This document shows positions 1-9,032 of a stretch of 64,000 bases of DNA, piece by piece. The stretch spans positions 62,001 to 126,000 of the forward strand of contig NZ_FQUC01000009.1 of assembly GCF_900128985.1 (NCBI RefSeq), in the 5' to 3' direction. The notes beneath the pieces were generated by a model. That model made no database searches, was not told where the DNA came from, and was given only the letters and a program-made list of their open reading frames with translations. The DNA comes from Indolivaga macrotermitis. Its GTDB lineage: Bacteria; Bacteroidota; Bacteroidia; Bacteroidales; Dysgonomonadaceae. Every line of letters begins with the position of its first letter. The stretch's first letter is position 1. A program made the translations under genes and the position numbers.

Positions 1-1
1 T

Positions 2-1099
2 ACAGAAATAATAAGAAATCTTCCGGATACGGTTCATCCTGAGGTTTCGGTACAATATTCATTTAATGAGTATCTGAAGAATTTAGATATCCCATTCGTC
101 TGGAAGAATCAACTTCTTTCATATTATTCATTTTTACCATCTATAGAATTTAAGGGTAAAAAAAGGCTGTTTTCCTTCTTACAAAAAAGGAATCCTGCTA
201 AATATCCCGATTATCTGGCAATAAATAAACAGAAATCGATCGAAGCAATTAAAAGAGGTAATTTTGATATCTTTCATCCCACATTTTTCGAAGATTATTA
301 TCTTGATTATTTGAACCGCAAACCTTATGTGTTGACTGTTCATGATATGATAATCGAGCTCTATCCGGAATTTATCAATAGTCCCCTATTTATTCAGCGC
401 AAGAAAAAACTGGTAGATAATGCTGCCCATATTATTGCAGTATCGGAAAATACTAAACGGGACATAATCAATGTATTTGGTACCTCGGAAGGGAAAATAT
501 CGGTAATATATCATGCTTCATCTCTGGCAGATAATAAAAAGAAGCCCAACGAGTTGCCCGAGAAATATCTCCTATATGTAGGAGACAGGCGTTTAGGATA
601 TAAGAATTTTGGTTTTTTCATATCAGCTGTACAGCCGCTCCTTTTGTCTGATAAAGACTTATATGTGGTTTGTACCGGAGATCATTTTACCGAAGAAGAA
701 ACCCGCTTCTTTGACCAATTGGGTATAAGAGACCGGCTCAGGATTGTTTTTGTTGAAGACGATCAGATGTTTGGTTTGTATCAGTCGGCTCAGGTTTTTA
801 TATATCCATCTTATTACGAGGGTTTTGGGATTCCTGTGCTAGAGGCATTTCAAGCAGGTTGCCCATTGGTGCTGGCCGATGCCAGTTGTTTCAGGGAAGT
901 GGCTAATGATGCCGGATTGTACTTTGCTCCAAAATCACCGCAAGCTTTGCGTCACGCAGTTCTTGAAGCTATGAATAATAAGGCGACAAGAGACAGTTTG
1001 ATTCAGAAAGGACAAGAAAGGTTAAGCGATTTTTCATGGAGCAAAAGTGCTGAGCAAACAGCAGAAGTATATAGAAAAGTTTTGAATAATAGAGCATAA
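2..1099 (+). CDS. GT4-family glycosyltransferase, 5'-truncated by window edge
   Basis: This gene would move a sugar from a nucleotide donor onto a surface glycan at the inner face of the membrane. The reading frame is open from base 2, so the start lies before the window; a TTG at 311 is internal. Visible motifs are FHPTFFEDYYL and LTVHDMI in the N-terminal half, typical of mannosyltransferase-like GT4 enzymes, and the C-terminal donor-binding segment YPSYYEGFGIPVLEAFQAG, which holds the two Glu of the GT4 E-x7-E motif. Its TAA overlaps the ATG of the next gene (TAATG), implying coupled translation. The acceptor and sugar cannot be told from sequence. Confidence 0.88.
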   Translation, partial: TEIIRNLPDTVHPEVSVQYSFNEYLKNLDIPFVWKNQLLSYYSFLPSIEFKGKKRLFSFLQKRNPAKYPDYLAINKQKSIEAIKRGNFDIFHPTFFEDYYLDYLNRKPYVLTVHDMIIELYPEFINSPLFIQRKKKLVDNAAHIIAVSENTKRDIINVFGTSEGKISVIYHASSLADNKKKPNELPEKYLLYVGDRRLGYKNFGFFISAVQPLLLSDKDLYVVCTGDHFTEEETRFFDQLGIRDRLRIVFVEDDQMFGLYQSAQVFIYPSYYEGFGIPVLEAFQAGCPLVLADASCFREVANDAGLYFAPKSPQALRHAVLEAMNNKATRDSLIQKGQERLSDFSWSKSAEQTAEVYRKVLNNRA

Positions 1100-1908
1100 T
1101 GAAAGTATCTGTAATAACTATATCTTTTAATAATGCAGCAGGACTTCGGCGTACTATCGAAAGTGTGATTGCTCAGGATTATATCGATTATGAATATATT
1201 GTTATTGATGGAGGGTCAACTGACGGAAGTAAGGATATTATAGAGCAATATGCCAATCACATTAATTATTGGGTTAGTGAGCCCGATAAAGGTGTATATA
1301 ATGCAATGAATAAAGGTATTGCTATTGCAAACGGAGAATACCTTCATTTCTTAAATTCGGGCGACATATATGCTTCAACAAATGTACTGAGTTCGGTGTT
1401 TGCCAAGCCTTTCACAGAACCTTTGCTCAGAGGTTGCCAGATATGTGATTACGGTAACCGTACCGAAAGGTGGGAGAATTTAGGAAACAGACCTGTTACA
1501 GTATACGATATGTTTGTGAATACTATGTTGCATCAAGCCACATTTATTCGGAAAGATATGTTTCAAAAATACGGATTATATGACGAAATACTTAAAATAG
1601 TATCAGACTGGAAATTCTTTTTTCAAGCCATTCTAGGAGGAGAACAGACTGCGTTTGTCGATACGGACGTAGTTGTTTTTGAAATGGATGGTATCAGCAC
1701 AAATAAGTCTCACGGAGAACAACATCTTGCCGAGCGTAAGCAGGTTATAACTGAATTAATGTCTGCTAATTTATTGCCGGATTACGAACGCTTAAAAACA
1801 CTGGAAAATAATGTATATATCATTGAATTTGTGAAAAAGAATTCACTGGCAGGTTTAGTATTCAAAATACTGAACAGGATGTATAAGTTATTAGGGATAA
1901 ACAAATAA
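1099..1908 (+). CDS. GT2-family glycosyltransferase (WcaA-like)
   Basis: A 269-residue GT-A fold transferase, probably acting on a lipid-linked surface polysaccharide at the cytoplasmic face. The N-terminus VSVITISFNNAAGLRRTIES and the stretch VIDGGSTDGS are the nucleotide-sugar binding part of GT2 enzymes; DKGVYNAMNKGI follows, and NSGD near residue 90 stands at the usual DxD metal site. SDWKFF near residue 180 is the conserved acceptor-side segment of this subfamily. The start overlaps the previous stop and the next gene begins 5 bp downstream. The enzyme closely resembles the one at 3720-4538, suggesting paralogues with different acceptors (inference). Confidence 0.88.
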   Translation: MKVSVITISFNNAAGLRRTIESVIAQDYIDYEYIVIDGGSTDGSKDIIEQYANHINYWVSEPDKGVYNAMNKGIAIANGEYLHFLNSGDIYASTNVLSSVFAKPFTEPLLRGCQICDYGNRTERWENLGNRPVTVYDMFVNTMLHQATFIRKDMFQKYGLYDEILKIVSDWKFFFQAILGGEQTAFVDTDVVVFEMDGISTNKSHGEQHLAERKQVITELMSANLLPDYERLKTLENNVYIIEFVKKNSLAGLVFKILNRMYKLLGINK

Positions 1909-1913
1909 GAGAT

Positions 1914-2819
1914 ATGACAAATAGCGAAATAAAAGTAGGATATTTAATATCGTACGATTATGAGTACATTAAAAATTCTTTACCACTCATTTATGATGAT
2001 GTGGAGTATATAGCTATTGCTGTAGATATAAACCGTAGAACATGGATCGGTAAACCATTCGAAATACCTGAAGAGTTTTTCCAATGGCTGAAGGATTTTG
2101 ATACACAGAAGAAGATTCACCTTTATGAAGATGATTTTTGCGATTTGAATCTCACCTCTATGCAGTGCGAAACTCGTGAGCGCAATATGCTTAGTCAATT
2201 TATGGGCGAGGGTGGATGGCATGTGCAAATAGATGCTGATGAATATTTTATCGATTTCAAAAGTTTCAAGGAGTATATTTCCAAACATATGAATTACGAT
2301 GTGGAACAAGTACTGTTAGCTCCTTTTTATACAATATATAAGGAAGATGATAATGGTTTTTATGTCGTTAAAGAGGCAGAAGAGTATGTACCTGTAGCAT
2401 TTAATAATCCTAAATTTATAAGAGCCAGATACACTGAATGTAAAAATACACATGTGGTTCCAAGTCCGATCTTACACCAGAGTTGGGCCAAAGATGTGGA
2501 GCAGATAAAGAAAAAAATAGAAAATTGGGGGCATAAAGACGATTTTGACACCGAAAAGTATTTTCAATTGTGGAATTTCGTAGATTCGTATACCTATAAG
2601 CATTTAAAAAATTTACATCCTTTAGCAGAGAATGGTTGGCGGTCTTTAGAGTATGTTCAAACAACTCAAATTCCTGAGCTTATAGAAATACTAAAGAAAG
2701 AAGAAGCCGAAAAAATGTTGGTAGAACAAGAGCAGCAGGAATTAAAACCATCTGATTTTATACCTCCGATACATTACCGAATTAAGCGGTTTCTGAAAAG
2801 AAAATTTAGACTCAAATAA
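1914..2819 (+). CDS. Divergent glycosyltransferase family 2-like protein
   Basis: A 301-residue protein in the middle of the glycosyltransferase run. It lacks the standard GT2 opening but carries WHVQIDADEYF around residue 100, a DxD motif in the context seen in the Pfam Glyco_tranf_2_4 type (assignment from memory). HQSWAK near residue 190 and a basic tail (RIKRFLKRKFRLK) follow; the tail may aid membrane association (inference). It sits 5 bp after its upstream and 5 bp before its downstream neighbour, so it belongs to the same operon. Donor and acceptor are unknown. Confidence 0.7.
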   Translation: MTNSEIKVGYLISYDYEYIKNSLPLIYDDVEYIAIAVDINRRTWIGKPFEIPEEFFQWLKDFDTQKKIHLYEDDFCDLNLTSMQCETRERNMLSQFMGEGGWHVQIDADEYFIDFKSFKEYISKHMNYDVEQVLLAPFYTIYKEDDNGFYVVKEAEEYVPVAFNNPKFIRARYTECKNTHVVPSPILHQSWAKDVEQIKKKIENWGHKDDFDTEKYFQLWNFVDSYTYKHLKNLHPLAENGWRSLEYVQTTQIPELIEILKKEEAEKMLVEQEQQELKPSDFIPPIHYRIKRFLKRKFRLK

Positions 2820-2824
2820 CGAGA

Positions 2825-3703
2825 ATGGAAAAGTATCCAAAAATATCTATCGTAACTCCGAATTATAATCAGGCGAAATATCTGGAAGAGACAATCCTTT
2901 CAGTATTAGGGCAAGGATATCCTAATTTGGAATATATTATTATAGATGGAGGTAGTACTGATGGATCTGTTGATATAATTAAAAAATATTCGGACAGGCT
3001 CTCTTATTGGGAAAGTGTTCCGGATAAAGGAATGTATGATGCTATACAAAAAGGATTTGCCCGTTCAACGGGAGATATTATGGCTTGGATCAATTCCGAT
3101 GATATGTATCAATCTAAATCTTTCTTTACTGTAGCCGAAATTTTTAATTCGTTTAAAGAAGTTACCTGGTTATTGGGATTTCCTTCTGTATACGATGCCC
3201 AAAGCCGTATTGTAGAATGTCCTCATACAATGCGTCAATGGTCTAAATATGACGTATATATAGGGCAATACCGGTGGATACAGCAAGAGTCGGTGTTCTG
3301 GAGACGGTCTTTATGGGAAAAAGCCGGATCAAAAATAGAATATACATTAAAATATGCCGGGGATTTCGAACTGTGGAATCGTTTTTTTCGCTTCGAAAAA
3401 TTATATGTAACGACAGCAATTTTGAGTGGATTCAGAATGCGTGATGATCAACAATTGTCAATGTCTCAGAAAGATGCTTATGATAGTGAAATACAATCGG
3501 TATTATCAGCAAATAAATATACGGATGAAGAACGAGATATATTGGGACGTTATCGAAAATGCCGTTCCCGTTTTGATTTCTTCTCCCGATTTAAAATACT
3601 CAATGCAAAATTGTTATTAGACAAGTTTAAATTAGATAACTTTGGGTATCCGCCGGTAATATCATTTGATCGTAAAACGCAAAGTTTTACAATGAATAAA
3701 TAA
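2825..3703 (+). CDS. GT2-family glycosyltransferase
   Basis: A 292-residue GT-A glycosyltransferase. KISIVTPNYNQAKYLEETI and IIDGGSTDGSVDII are the nucleotide-binding elements, DKGMYDAIQKGF follows, and INSDD near residue 95 is the metal-binding DxD equivalent. GDFELWNRFF near residue 180 is the conserved ED/DW segment of this family. It probably adds one sugar of a capsular or O-antigen-like repeat unit; its place within five consecutive glycosyltransferases supports this. The gap to the next gene is 16 bp. Confidence 0.87.
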   Translation: MEKYPKISIVTPNYNQAKYLEETILSVLGQGYPNLEYIIIDGGSTDGSVDIIKKYSDRLSYWESVPDKGMYDAIQKGFARSTGDIMAWINSDDMYQSKSFFTVAEIFNSFKEVTWLLGFPSVYDAQSRIVECPHTMRQWSKYDVYIGQYRWIQQESVFWRRSLWEKAGSKIEYTLKYAGDFELWNRFFRFEKLYVTTAILSGFRMRDDQQLSMSQKDAYDSEIQSVLSANKYTDEERDILGRYRKCRSRFDFFSRFKILNAKLLLDKFKLDNFGYPPVISFDRKTQSFTMNK

Positions 3704-3719
3704 ATTTCAGATATTTAGA

Positions 3720-4538
3720 ATGAAACTTTCTATTATTACTATAAATCGAAATGATAAAGAAGGTCTTGAAAAAACAATAGCTAGTGTTATTAACCAGTCT
3801 TTTCAGGATTATGAGTTTATTGTCATAGATGGTGCTTCTACTGATGGAAGCTTAGAAGTAATACAAAGTTACTCTTCTCAAATTCATTATAGGTTAAGTG
3901 AATCCGATTCGGGCATATACAATGCTATGAATAAGGGAATAACCAAAGCAGAAGGCGATTATCTGTATTTTCTTAATTCAGGTGATGCCTTTGTTTCAGA
4001 TAAAGTGCTGTTAGAAGTTTTTGATAATGAATTAACAGAAAACTTTGTCTGTGGGAATATCATATGGAATAGAGACGGTATTCTCACTGAAGATAAAAGC
4101 TATAAAGGACGCGACTGGCTATTTTCTTTATATGATTTATACTCAGGGTTCTTATCTCATCAGGCATTCTTTATCCGTAAAGAAATGTTTTATAAGTACG
4201 GGCTTTATGACGAACGGCTGCGTATTATGTCTGATTGGAAATTATTTTTTGTAGCCATCGGAATCAACCATGAAAAGGTTCAGTATGTTGATGTTACATT
4301 AACGATATATGACACAAACGGGTTGAGCAGTACTATAGGGGGAAAGGCGATCTTAGAAGAAAAGCAGATGGTGGCTAAAGAAGAATTATCACCGCAAGTT
4401 TATAAAGAATTAGATCGGTTATACTTTTTGAGCCGTCATGGTTTTTGGGTGGACTTTGTTGTATCTAAAAAATGGATAAATTTCATATCAAAAGTATTCC
4501 TGAAGATATGTACCACATTGCGTTTAGTGAAATTATAG
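3720..4538 (+). CDS. GT2-family glycosyltransferase (WcaA-like), last gene of cluster
   Basis: A 272-residue GT2 enzyme whose motifs match those of the gene at 1099: KLSIITINRNDKEGLEKTI, VIDGASTDGS, DSGIYNAMNKGI, NSGD and SDWKLFF. The likely role is transfer of a sugar to a surface-polysaccharide intermediate in the cytoplasm. It ends the polysaccharide cluster: the next gene, aroK, has its own promoter box. No clear terminator hairpin is visible in the 75-bp gap, so some read-through into aroK is possible. Confidence 0.87.
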   Translation: MKLSIITINRNDKEGLEKTIASVINQSFQDYEFIVIDGASTDGSLEVIQSYSSQIHYRLSESDSGIYNAMNKGITKAEGDYLYFLNSGDAFVSDKVLLEVFDNELTENFVCGNIIWNRDGILTEDKSYKGRDWLFSLYDLYSGFLSHQAFFIRKEMFYKYGLYDERLRIMSDWKLFFVAIGINHEKVQYVDVTLTIYDTNGLSSTIGGKAILEEKQMVAKEELSPQVYKELDRLYFLSRHGFWVDFVVSKKWINFISKVFLKICTTLRLVKL

Positions 4539-4591
4539 TATAATAAATGAGAATTTATTATAATTAAAGGCTCACTTAGCCTATATTTAGT

Positions 4592-4599
4592 TATTTTTG
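4592..4599 (+). promoter_or_regulatory. -7 promoter box of aroK
   Basis: TATTTTTG matches the Bacteroidetes consensus TAnnTTTG exactly and ends 14 bp before the aroK ATG, so the transcript would have a leader of about ten nucleotides. No good -33 box is seen. Confidence 0.55.
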
Positions 4600-4613
4600 C
4601 AAGAAACGCTTTA

Positions 4614-5153
4614 ATGAAACGTATTTTTTTAATAGGGTATATGGGGGTTGGCAAAACAACCGCCGGAAGAGAATTGGCTAGAGTAATGAATCTTGAATTT
4701 ATTGACTTAGACCATTTTATCCAAAACCGATATAGTAAGACTATTTCTCAAATGTTTGAGGATGAAGGTGAAGAGAAATTCAGAGAAATAGAGAATAAAA
4801 TATTAAAAGAGGTCGCTCAATTTGAGGATGTTGTAATTTCGACAGGAGGCGGTGCCCCTTGTTTTTTTGATAATATAGATGTTATGAATACATCAGGAAT
4901 TACAATATACCTAAAAGCCAGTCCCGAATTGTTATCTGCTAGGTTGAATACTTGTAAAGAAAAACGGCCTTTGATAAAAGATAAGAATGAAGAGGAGTTA
5001 TTAGCATTTGTTGCTTATAATCTGGAGAAAAGAGAACCTTTTTATAGTCAGGCACAAATAACTTTCGAAACGGAAGAATTAGTCAATAAAGAAGAAGTAG
5101 AAACGTATGTTTTAGGTCTGCTTCGTACAATAGAAAATCTACAACAAAACTAA
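4614..5153 (+). CDS. aroK: Shikimate kinase
   Basis: Phosphorylates shikimate at the 3-hydroxyl with ATP in the shikimate pathway to aromatic amino acids (cytoplasm). The 179-residue length is normal. Visible are the Walker A loop GYMGVGKTT (residues 8-16), the magnesium and shikimate-binding DLD (31-33), Arg57 in KFREIE, the glycine triplet STGGGAP (76-82), and the lid arginine in RPLI (118). The ATG at 4614 gives the standard N-terminus. The last base of the stop codon overlaps the first base of a possible ATG of the protease gene, so the two may be co-transcribed. Confidence 0.95.
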   Translation: MKRIFLIGYMGVGKTTAGRELARVMNLEFIDLDHFIQNRYSKTISQMFEDEGEEKFREIENKILKEVAQFEDVVISTGGGAPCFFDNIDVMNTSGITIYLKASPELLSARLNTCKEKRPLIKDKNEEELLAFVAYNLEKREPFYSQAQITFETEELVNKEEVETYVLGLLRTIENLQQN

Positions 5154-6850
5154 TGGGTATTTTATCTATGGATAGGCAATTGAAATATTATATCTTAACA
5201 GTATTGCTAATAATAAGTGCTGCTGTTAAATCACAAATAAGTGAGGGTGGAACCCCTCCTAGTTTTCAATATACTACTTCATTGAGGGCTGCAGTTGCTC
5301 CATATGAAGTCTCTGTCAATATAGATAAAAAGAGACTGATGTGGGAAGATAGTATTGCTGCTATGAATCATGGAGCAATTCGTGTAGCCGAAACTTTTCC
5401 CGTAAATCTAAATATTGATAGTACCGGAGTTTGGTCAGTATTACCTGATTCTCAAAAAATATGGCGACAAACAGTTACTGCTCCCGATGCTGATGGCTTG
5501 ATCATCAGTTATAAAGAATTCTACATACCCGAAGGGGGAAAGTTATACATATATAATAGTGACAAATCTCAAATATTGGGAGCATACACAAATCAGACTA
5601 ACCGTGCAGGTGGAGGATTTGCCAATGAAATAGTACGAGGAGATACTTTTACTTTGGAATATGTAGCATCCGATATTTCGGACGAAAAGCCACGGATCGA
5701 ATTACTTGATGTAGGTTATGTTTATAATAGAGCGGCTTTATATGCTGCTAGTGACAATGTACTGGTATATGGCGATGCCAGTAATAATTGTATTCAAAAC
5801 ATAAACTGTTTTCCTGCGAGTAATCCATGGAGAGATCAGAAGAGGGGAGTTGTTATTGTTATTAGTAAGCGTAATAGTCGTTGGTGGGCTTGTACTGGTA
5901 GTTTGATAAATAATACAAGGCAAGACGGAACCCCTTATGTACTAACAGCGGCTCACTGTTTCAGTAATGATCATGGCGTTACATATGCAGGATTCGAATC
6001 TATAATCTATTACTTTAATTATGAGGAGTGGGGATGTACAACCGGAACTAAACAACCGGATATAACCCAGACAGTTGTAGGGTCTACACTAAAGTCTTTC
6101 ATCCCTTTAAAGCAAGGAGGTGATGGTGCTTTATTGCTATTATCCTCTTCTGTTCCTGCATCATACAAGGCATACTTTAACGGATGGGATAATAGTTCTG
6201 CAATAGCACAGAGTGGAGCAGTTATTCATCAGCCTTTAGCTGATATAAAAAAATTGACATTATATGATACACCTTTGGCTACTGCTACATTAACAGCAGA
6301 AGGTGTGACGGCTGCTACTTTAGCTCACCTAAGAGTGGTATATGATGGAAATGGAGTCACTAATTCAGGATCATCAGGAGCTCCTTTATTTAATGAAAAT
6401 GGCTTAATAATTGGAATTCTTTCAGCGGGATCCAGTACATGCTCTTCCCCATTCGGCCCGGATTATTATGGTAGGCTAAATTATCTATGGGATAAGTACT
6501 CAGATAGTTCTTTACATTTTAAACAATATTTAGACCCTGATAATACAGGAGTAACATCTTTAGTTGGGTATGATCCTAATGGTATTGTTGCAGGAACTGA
6601 TGATATTATAGATAGTTCAGTAGATTATACTTTATTCCCTAATCCGGCTGCAAACGAGATAAATATAAATTCCAAATCGATAATAAGAACAGTGGAAATA
6701 TTTGATATTGCAGGTCGTTTGTTATTTAGCAAGAAGGGTTATAGTTCATCGACTTTGTCAGTTAATATCAGTGATTGGAGCCGTGGGGTTTACACTGTTG
6801 TTATTCAGAGTGGAAATGGTAAACAGACGGACAAATTTATTAAGAATTAA
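5153..6850 (+). CDS. Secreted trypsin-like serine protease with type IX sorting domain
   Basis: A 565-residue exported endopeptidase, probably released to the surface or medium. A signal peptide spans residues 6-28 (MDRQLKYYILTVLLIISAAV); the Met at residue 6 (base 5168) may be the true start because the signal begins there. The protease domain has a complete likely triad: His268 in TAAHC, Asp324 in GGDGALLL and Ser408 in SGSSGAPLF, resembling lysyl endopeptidase-like trypsin-fold enzymes. The last ~75 residues (YTLFPNPAANEI ... GVYTVVI ... DKFIKN) are a type A C-terminal sorting domain of the type IX secretion system. The residues before the catalytic domain (about 30-230) may be a propeptide and beta-rich domain. 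Cleavage specificity cannot be read with certainty. Confidence 0.88.
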   Translation: MGILSMDRQLKYYILTVLLIISAAVKSQISEGGTPPSFQYTTSLRAAVAPYEVSVNIDKKRLMWEDSIAAMNHGAIRVAETFPVNLNIDSTGVWSVLPDSQKIWRQTVTAPDADGLIISYKEFYIPEGGKLYIYNSDKSQILGAYTNQTNRAGGGFANEIVRGDTFTLEYVASDISDEKPRIELLDVGYVYNRAALYAASDNVLVYGDASNNCIQNINCFPASNPWRDQKRGVVIVISKRNSRWWACTGSLINNTRQDGTPYVLTAAHCFSNDHGVTYAGFESIIYYFNYEEWGCTTGTKQPDITQTVVGSTLKSFIPLKQGGDGALLLLSSSVPASYKAYFNGWDNSSAIAQSGAVIHQPLADIKKLTLYDTPLATATLTAEGVTAATLAHLRVVYDGNGVTNSGSSGAPLFNENGLIIGILSAGSSTCSSPFGPDYYGRLNYLWDKYSDSSLHFKQYLDPDNTGVTSLVGYDPNGIVAGTDDIIDSSVDYTLFPNPAANEININSKSIIRTVEIFDIAGRLLFSKKGYSSSTLSVNISDWSRGVYTVVIQSGNGKQTDKFIKN

Positions 6851-6870
6851 GTTTTCGGAGACAAATAATT

Positions 6871-8235
6871 ATGGCTAAAACTAAATCGGTGTATGTATGT
6901 AGCAATTGTGGAAACGATTCACCTAAATGGTTAGGAAAATGTCCTATCTGCGGAGAATGGAATACATATGTAGAAGAGGTTATTGCTAAAGATTCGGAAA
7001 AGAAACGGGTTGGGGTGTTTCTCGATACACCAAAAGCCAAACCAATATTATTAAAAGATGTACTGACTGGTGAAGAACCTCGTCTCGATATTCAAGATGG
7101 GGAGTTAAACAGGGTTTTAGGGGGCGGTTTGGTTCCCGGATCATTGATCCTTTTGGGTGGAGAACCCGGTATCGGGAAATCAACATTAATTCTGCAAACA
7201 GTACTTTCTCTTTCTTCATTAAAAACTTTATATATATCAGGAGAAGAGAGCGCCCGCCAATTAAAACTACGTGCTGACAGGATAAATCCTTCGAGCCAAA
7301 ATTGTTACATTGTCTGCGAAACTAATCTGGAGCAAATATTCGTTCATATACAGAATACTAAACCCGATTTTGTGGTGATAGACTCTATTCAAACGATATT
7401 TACCGATGTTGTAGAGTCTTCCCCCGGTAGTGTGTCTCAAGTACGGGAATGTTCTGCGGCAATTCTTAAGTTTGCGAAAGAGACAGGTACGCCTGTTATC
7501 TTGATAGGACATATTAATAAAGAGGGTAGTATTGCAGGCCCTAAAGTATTGGAGCATATTGTGGATACAGTACTTCAATTCGAGGGAGATCAGCATTATA
7601 TGTATCGGATTCTTCGTAGTATAAAGAACCGCTTTGGTAGTACAGCCGAATTAGGTATATATGAAATGCGTCAAAATGGGTTGCGTGAAGTGAGCAATCC
7701 TTCAGAATTGTTATTAACACAAAATCACGAAGGGCTGAGTGGTGTGTCTATTGCAGCAGCTATAGAGGGTGTAAGGCCTTTTCTGATAGAAACGCAAGCA
7801 TTGGTAAGTACGGCAGCATACGGAACACCTCAAAGATCTGCAACTGGATTCGATATACGGCGAATGAATATGCTATTGGCTGTTTTAGAGAAACGGGCAG
7901 GGTTTAAGCTTATTCAAAAAGATGTATTCCTGAATATTGCCGGAGGATTGAAAGTGAATGATCCGGCTATTGATATGGCGGTTATTAGTGCTGTATTATC
8001 ATCCAGTCTTGATATTTCTATCGAAAGACATGTTTGTATGGCCGGTGAAGTTGGTCTTTCAGGCGAAATCCGACCTGTAAACAGGATTGAACAACGGATA
8101 TTAGAGGCTGAAAAATTAGGATTTACTAAAATTCTGATACCTCATAATAATCTAAAAGGCTTTACAACGAAAGTTGGTATAGAAATAATAAGTGTACGGA
8201 AAGTAGATGAGGCATTCCGTCAATTATTCGGATAA
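6871..8235 (+). CDS. radA: DNA repair protein RadA/Sms
   Basis: A RecA-like ATPase that drives branch migration during recombinational repair. At 454 residues it has the family order: a four-cysteine zinc finger (C10, C13, C24, C27 in CSNCGNDSPKWLGKCPIC), Walker A GEPGIGKST near residue 100, the RadA-specific KNRFG motif near 250, and a C-terminal Lon-like domain. The gene begins 20 bp after the protease stop. Its 3' end overlaps the convergent pseudouridine synthase gene by 12 bp, so neither gene has space for its own terminator. Confidence 0.95.
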   Translation: MAKTKSVYVCSNCGNDSPKWLGKCPICGEWNTYVEEVIAKDSEKKRVGVFLDTPKAKPILLKDVLTGEEPRLDIQDGELNRVLGGGLVPGSLILLGGEPGIGKSTLILQTVLSLSSLKTLYISGEESARQLKLRADRINPSSQNCYIVCETNLEQIFVHIQNTKPDFVVIDSIQTIFTDVVESSPGSVSQVRECSAAILKFAKETGTPVILIGHINKEGSIAGPKVLEHIVDTVLQFEGDQHYMYRILRSIKNRFGSTAELGIYEMRQNGLREVSNPSELLLTQNHEGLSGVSIAAAIEGVRPFLIETQALVSTAAYGTPQRSATGFDIRRMNMLLAVLEKRAGFKLIQKDVFLNIAGGLKVNDPAIDMAVISAVLSSSLDISIERHVCMAGEVGLSGEIRPVNRIEQRILEAEKLGFTKILIPHNNLKGFTTKVGIEIISVRKVDEAFRQLFG

Positions 8236-8904
8236 TTGTTTTTCGAATGCTTTCCATAGATTATCATCGGGAACAGGAGCTGTTACTTCAATTAATTTAT
8301 CTGATACAGGATGTATAAAGCTGATACTCCGTGCATGCAAACTTATTCCGCCGTCAGGGTTAGAACGATCAGCTCCATACTTTAAATCACCTTTGATAAC
8401 ACAGCCCATCTTAGCCAGCTGGCATCTGATCTGATGATGGCGACCGGTTTCCAAGTCGATTTCCAGAAGATTGTATTTATCTGATCGAGCTATTAGTTTA
8501 TAATGTAAGATTGCCTTTTTAGAATTGGGCTTTTCTGTTTCATATCCATACGATTTATTTTGCTTTTCATTTCTTACCAAATAATGGATCAATGTTCCGA
8601 CAGGCTCTTTTGGTTCATTCTTAGATATAGCCCAGTATGTTTTCTTTATATCTTTTTCTTGGAACATCTTATTTAGGCGCGGTAAGACTTTACTTGTTTT
8701 AGCAAATACAACGATTCCGCTTACCGGTCGGTCTAGTCTGTGAGTTACCCCGCAAAATACATTCCCCGGTTTATTGTACTTTTCCTTTAACCATTCTTTT
8801 ACTATTTCAGATAGAGGTTTATCCCCTGTCTTATCTCCTTGTACAATTTCAGAAGTGGTCTTATTTACTATTATGATATGATTGTCTTCGTATAGTACGG
8901 TCAT
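8224..8904 (-). CDS. RluA-family RNA pseudouridine synthase
   Basis: Converts specific uridines in rRNA (or tRNA) to pseudouridine. The open frame runs to 8952, but the likely start is the ATG at 8904 (MTVLYEDNHIIIVNK), which gives 226 residues and begins at the conserved YEDNHIIIVNK segment. A TATCTTTG promoter box at 8933-8940 lies inside the longer frame and rules out the upstream start. The catalytic motif is HRLDRPVSG, containing the essential Asp; GRHHQIRCQ and the end GDLKYGA are also family hallmarks. No S4 domain is present, as in the RluA/RluC-short group. The target site cannot be assigned. Confidence 0.9.
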   Translation of the reverse strand: MTVLYEDNHIIIVNKTTSEIVQGDKTGDKPLSEIVKEWLKEKYNKPGNVFCGVTHRLDRPVSGIVVFAKTSKVLPRLNKMFQEKDIKKTYWAISKNEPKEPVGTLIHYLVRNEKQNKSYGYETEKPNSKKAILHYKLIARSDKYNLLEIDLETGRHHQIRCQLAKMGCVIKGDLKYGADRSNPDGGISLHARSISFIHPVSDKLIEVTAPVPDDNLWKAFEKQLSE

Positions 8905-8932
8905 TTTCGTTTTGCTATAAAAAATAAAGACA

Positions 8933-8940
8933 CAAAGATA
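8933..8940 (-). promoter_or_regulatory. -7 box of the pseudouridine synthase gene
   Basis: Reads TATCTTTG on the minus strand, a perfect TAnnTTTG. It lies 28 bp upstream of the ATG at 8904 and decides the start codon. Confidence 0.6.
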
Positions 8941-8970
8941 TATAATCTTCATGTCTTTATCATATGCTTA

Positions 8971-8997
8971 AAAATAAAAACCGTATGGTTTCTATTT
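8971..8997 (-). terminator. Probable terminator of tetR-fabG
   Basis: On the minus strand an 11-bp stem with one mismatch and a 4-nt loop (AAATAGAAACC/GGTTTTTATTT) follows the fabG stop. The T-rich 3' arm is suggestive but there is no long T run. Confidence 0.45.
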
Positions 8998-9032
8998 GTC
9001 TTTAATACAAAAAACAAGCAAGTCAGAGGTTT

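Noticed and set aside
8905-8952. N-terminal extension of the pseudouridine synthase
   Set aside because: Contains the promoter box and precedes the conserved family start.
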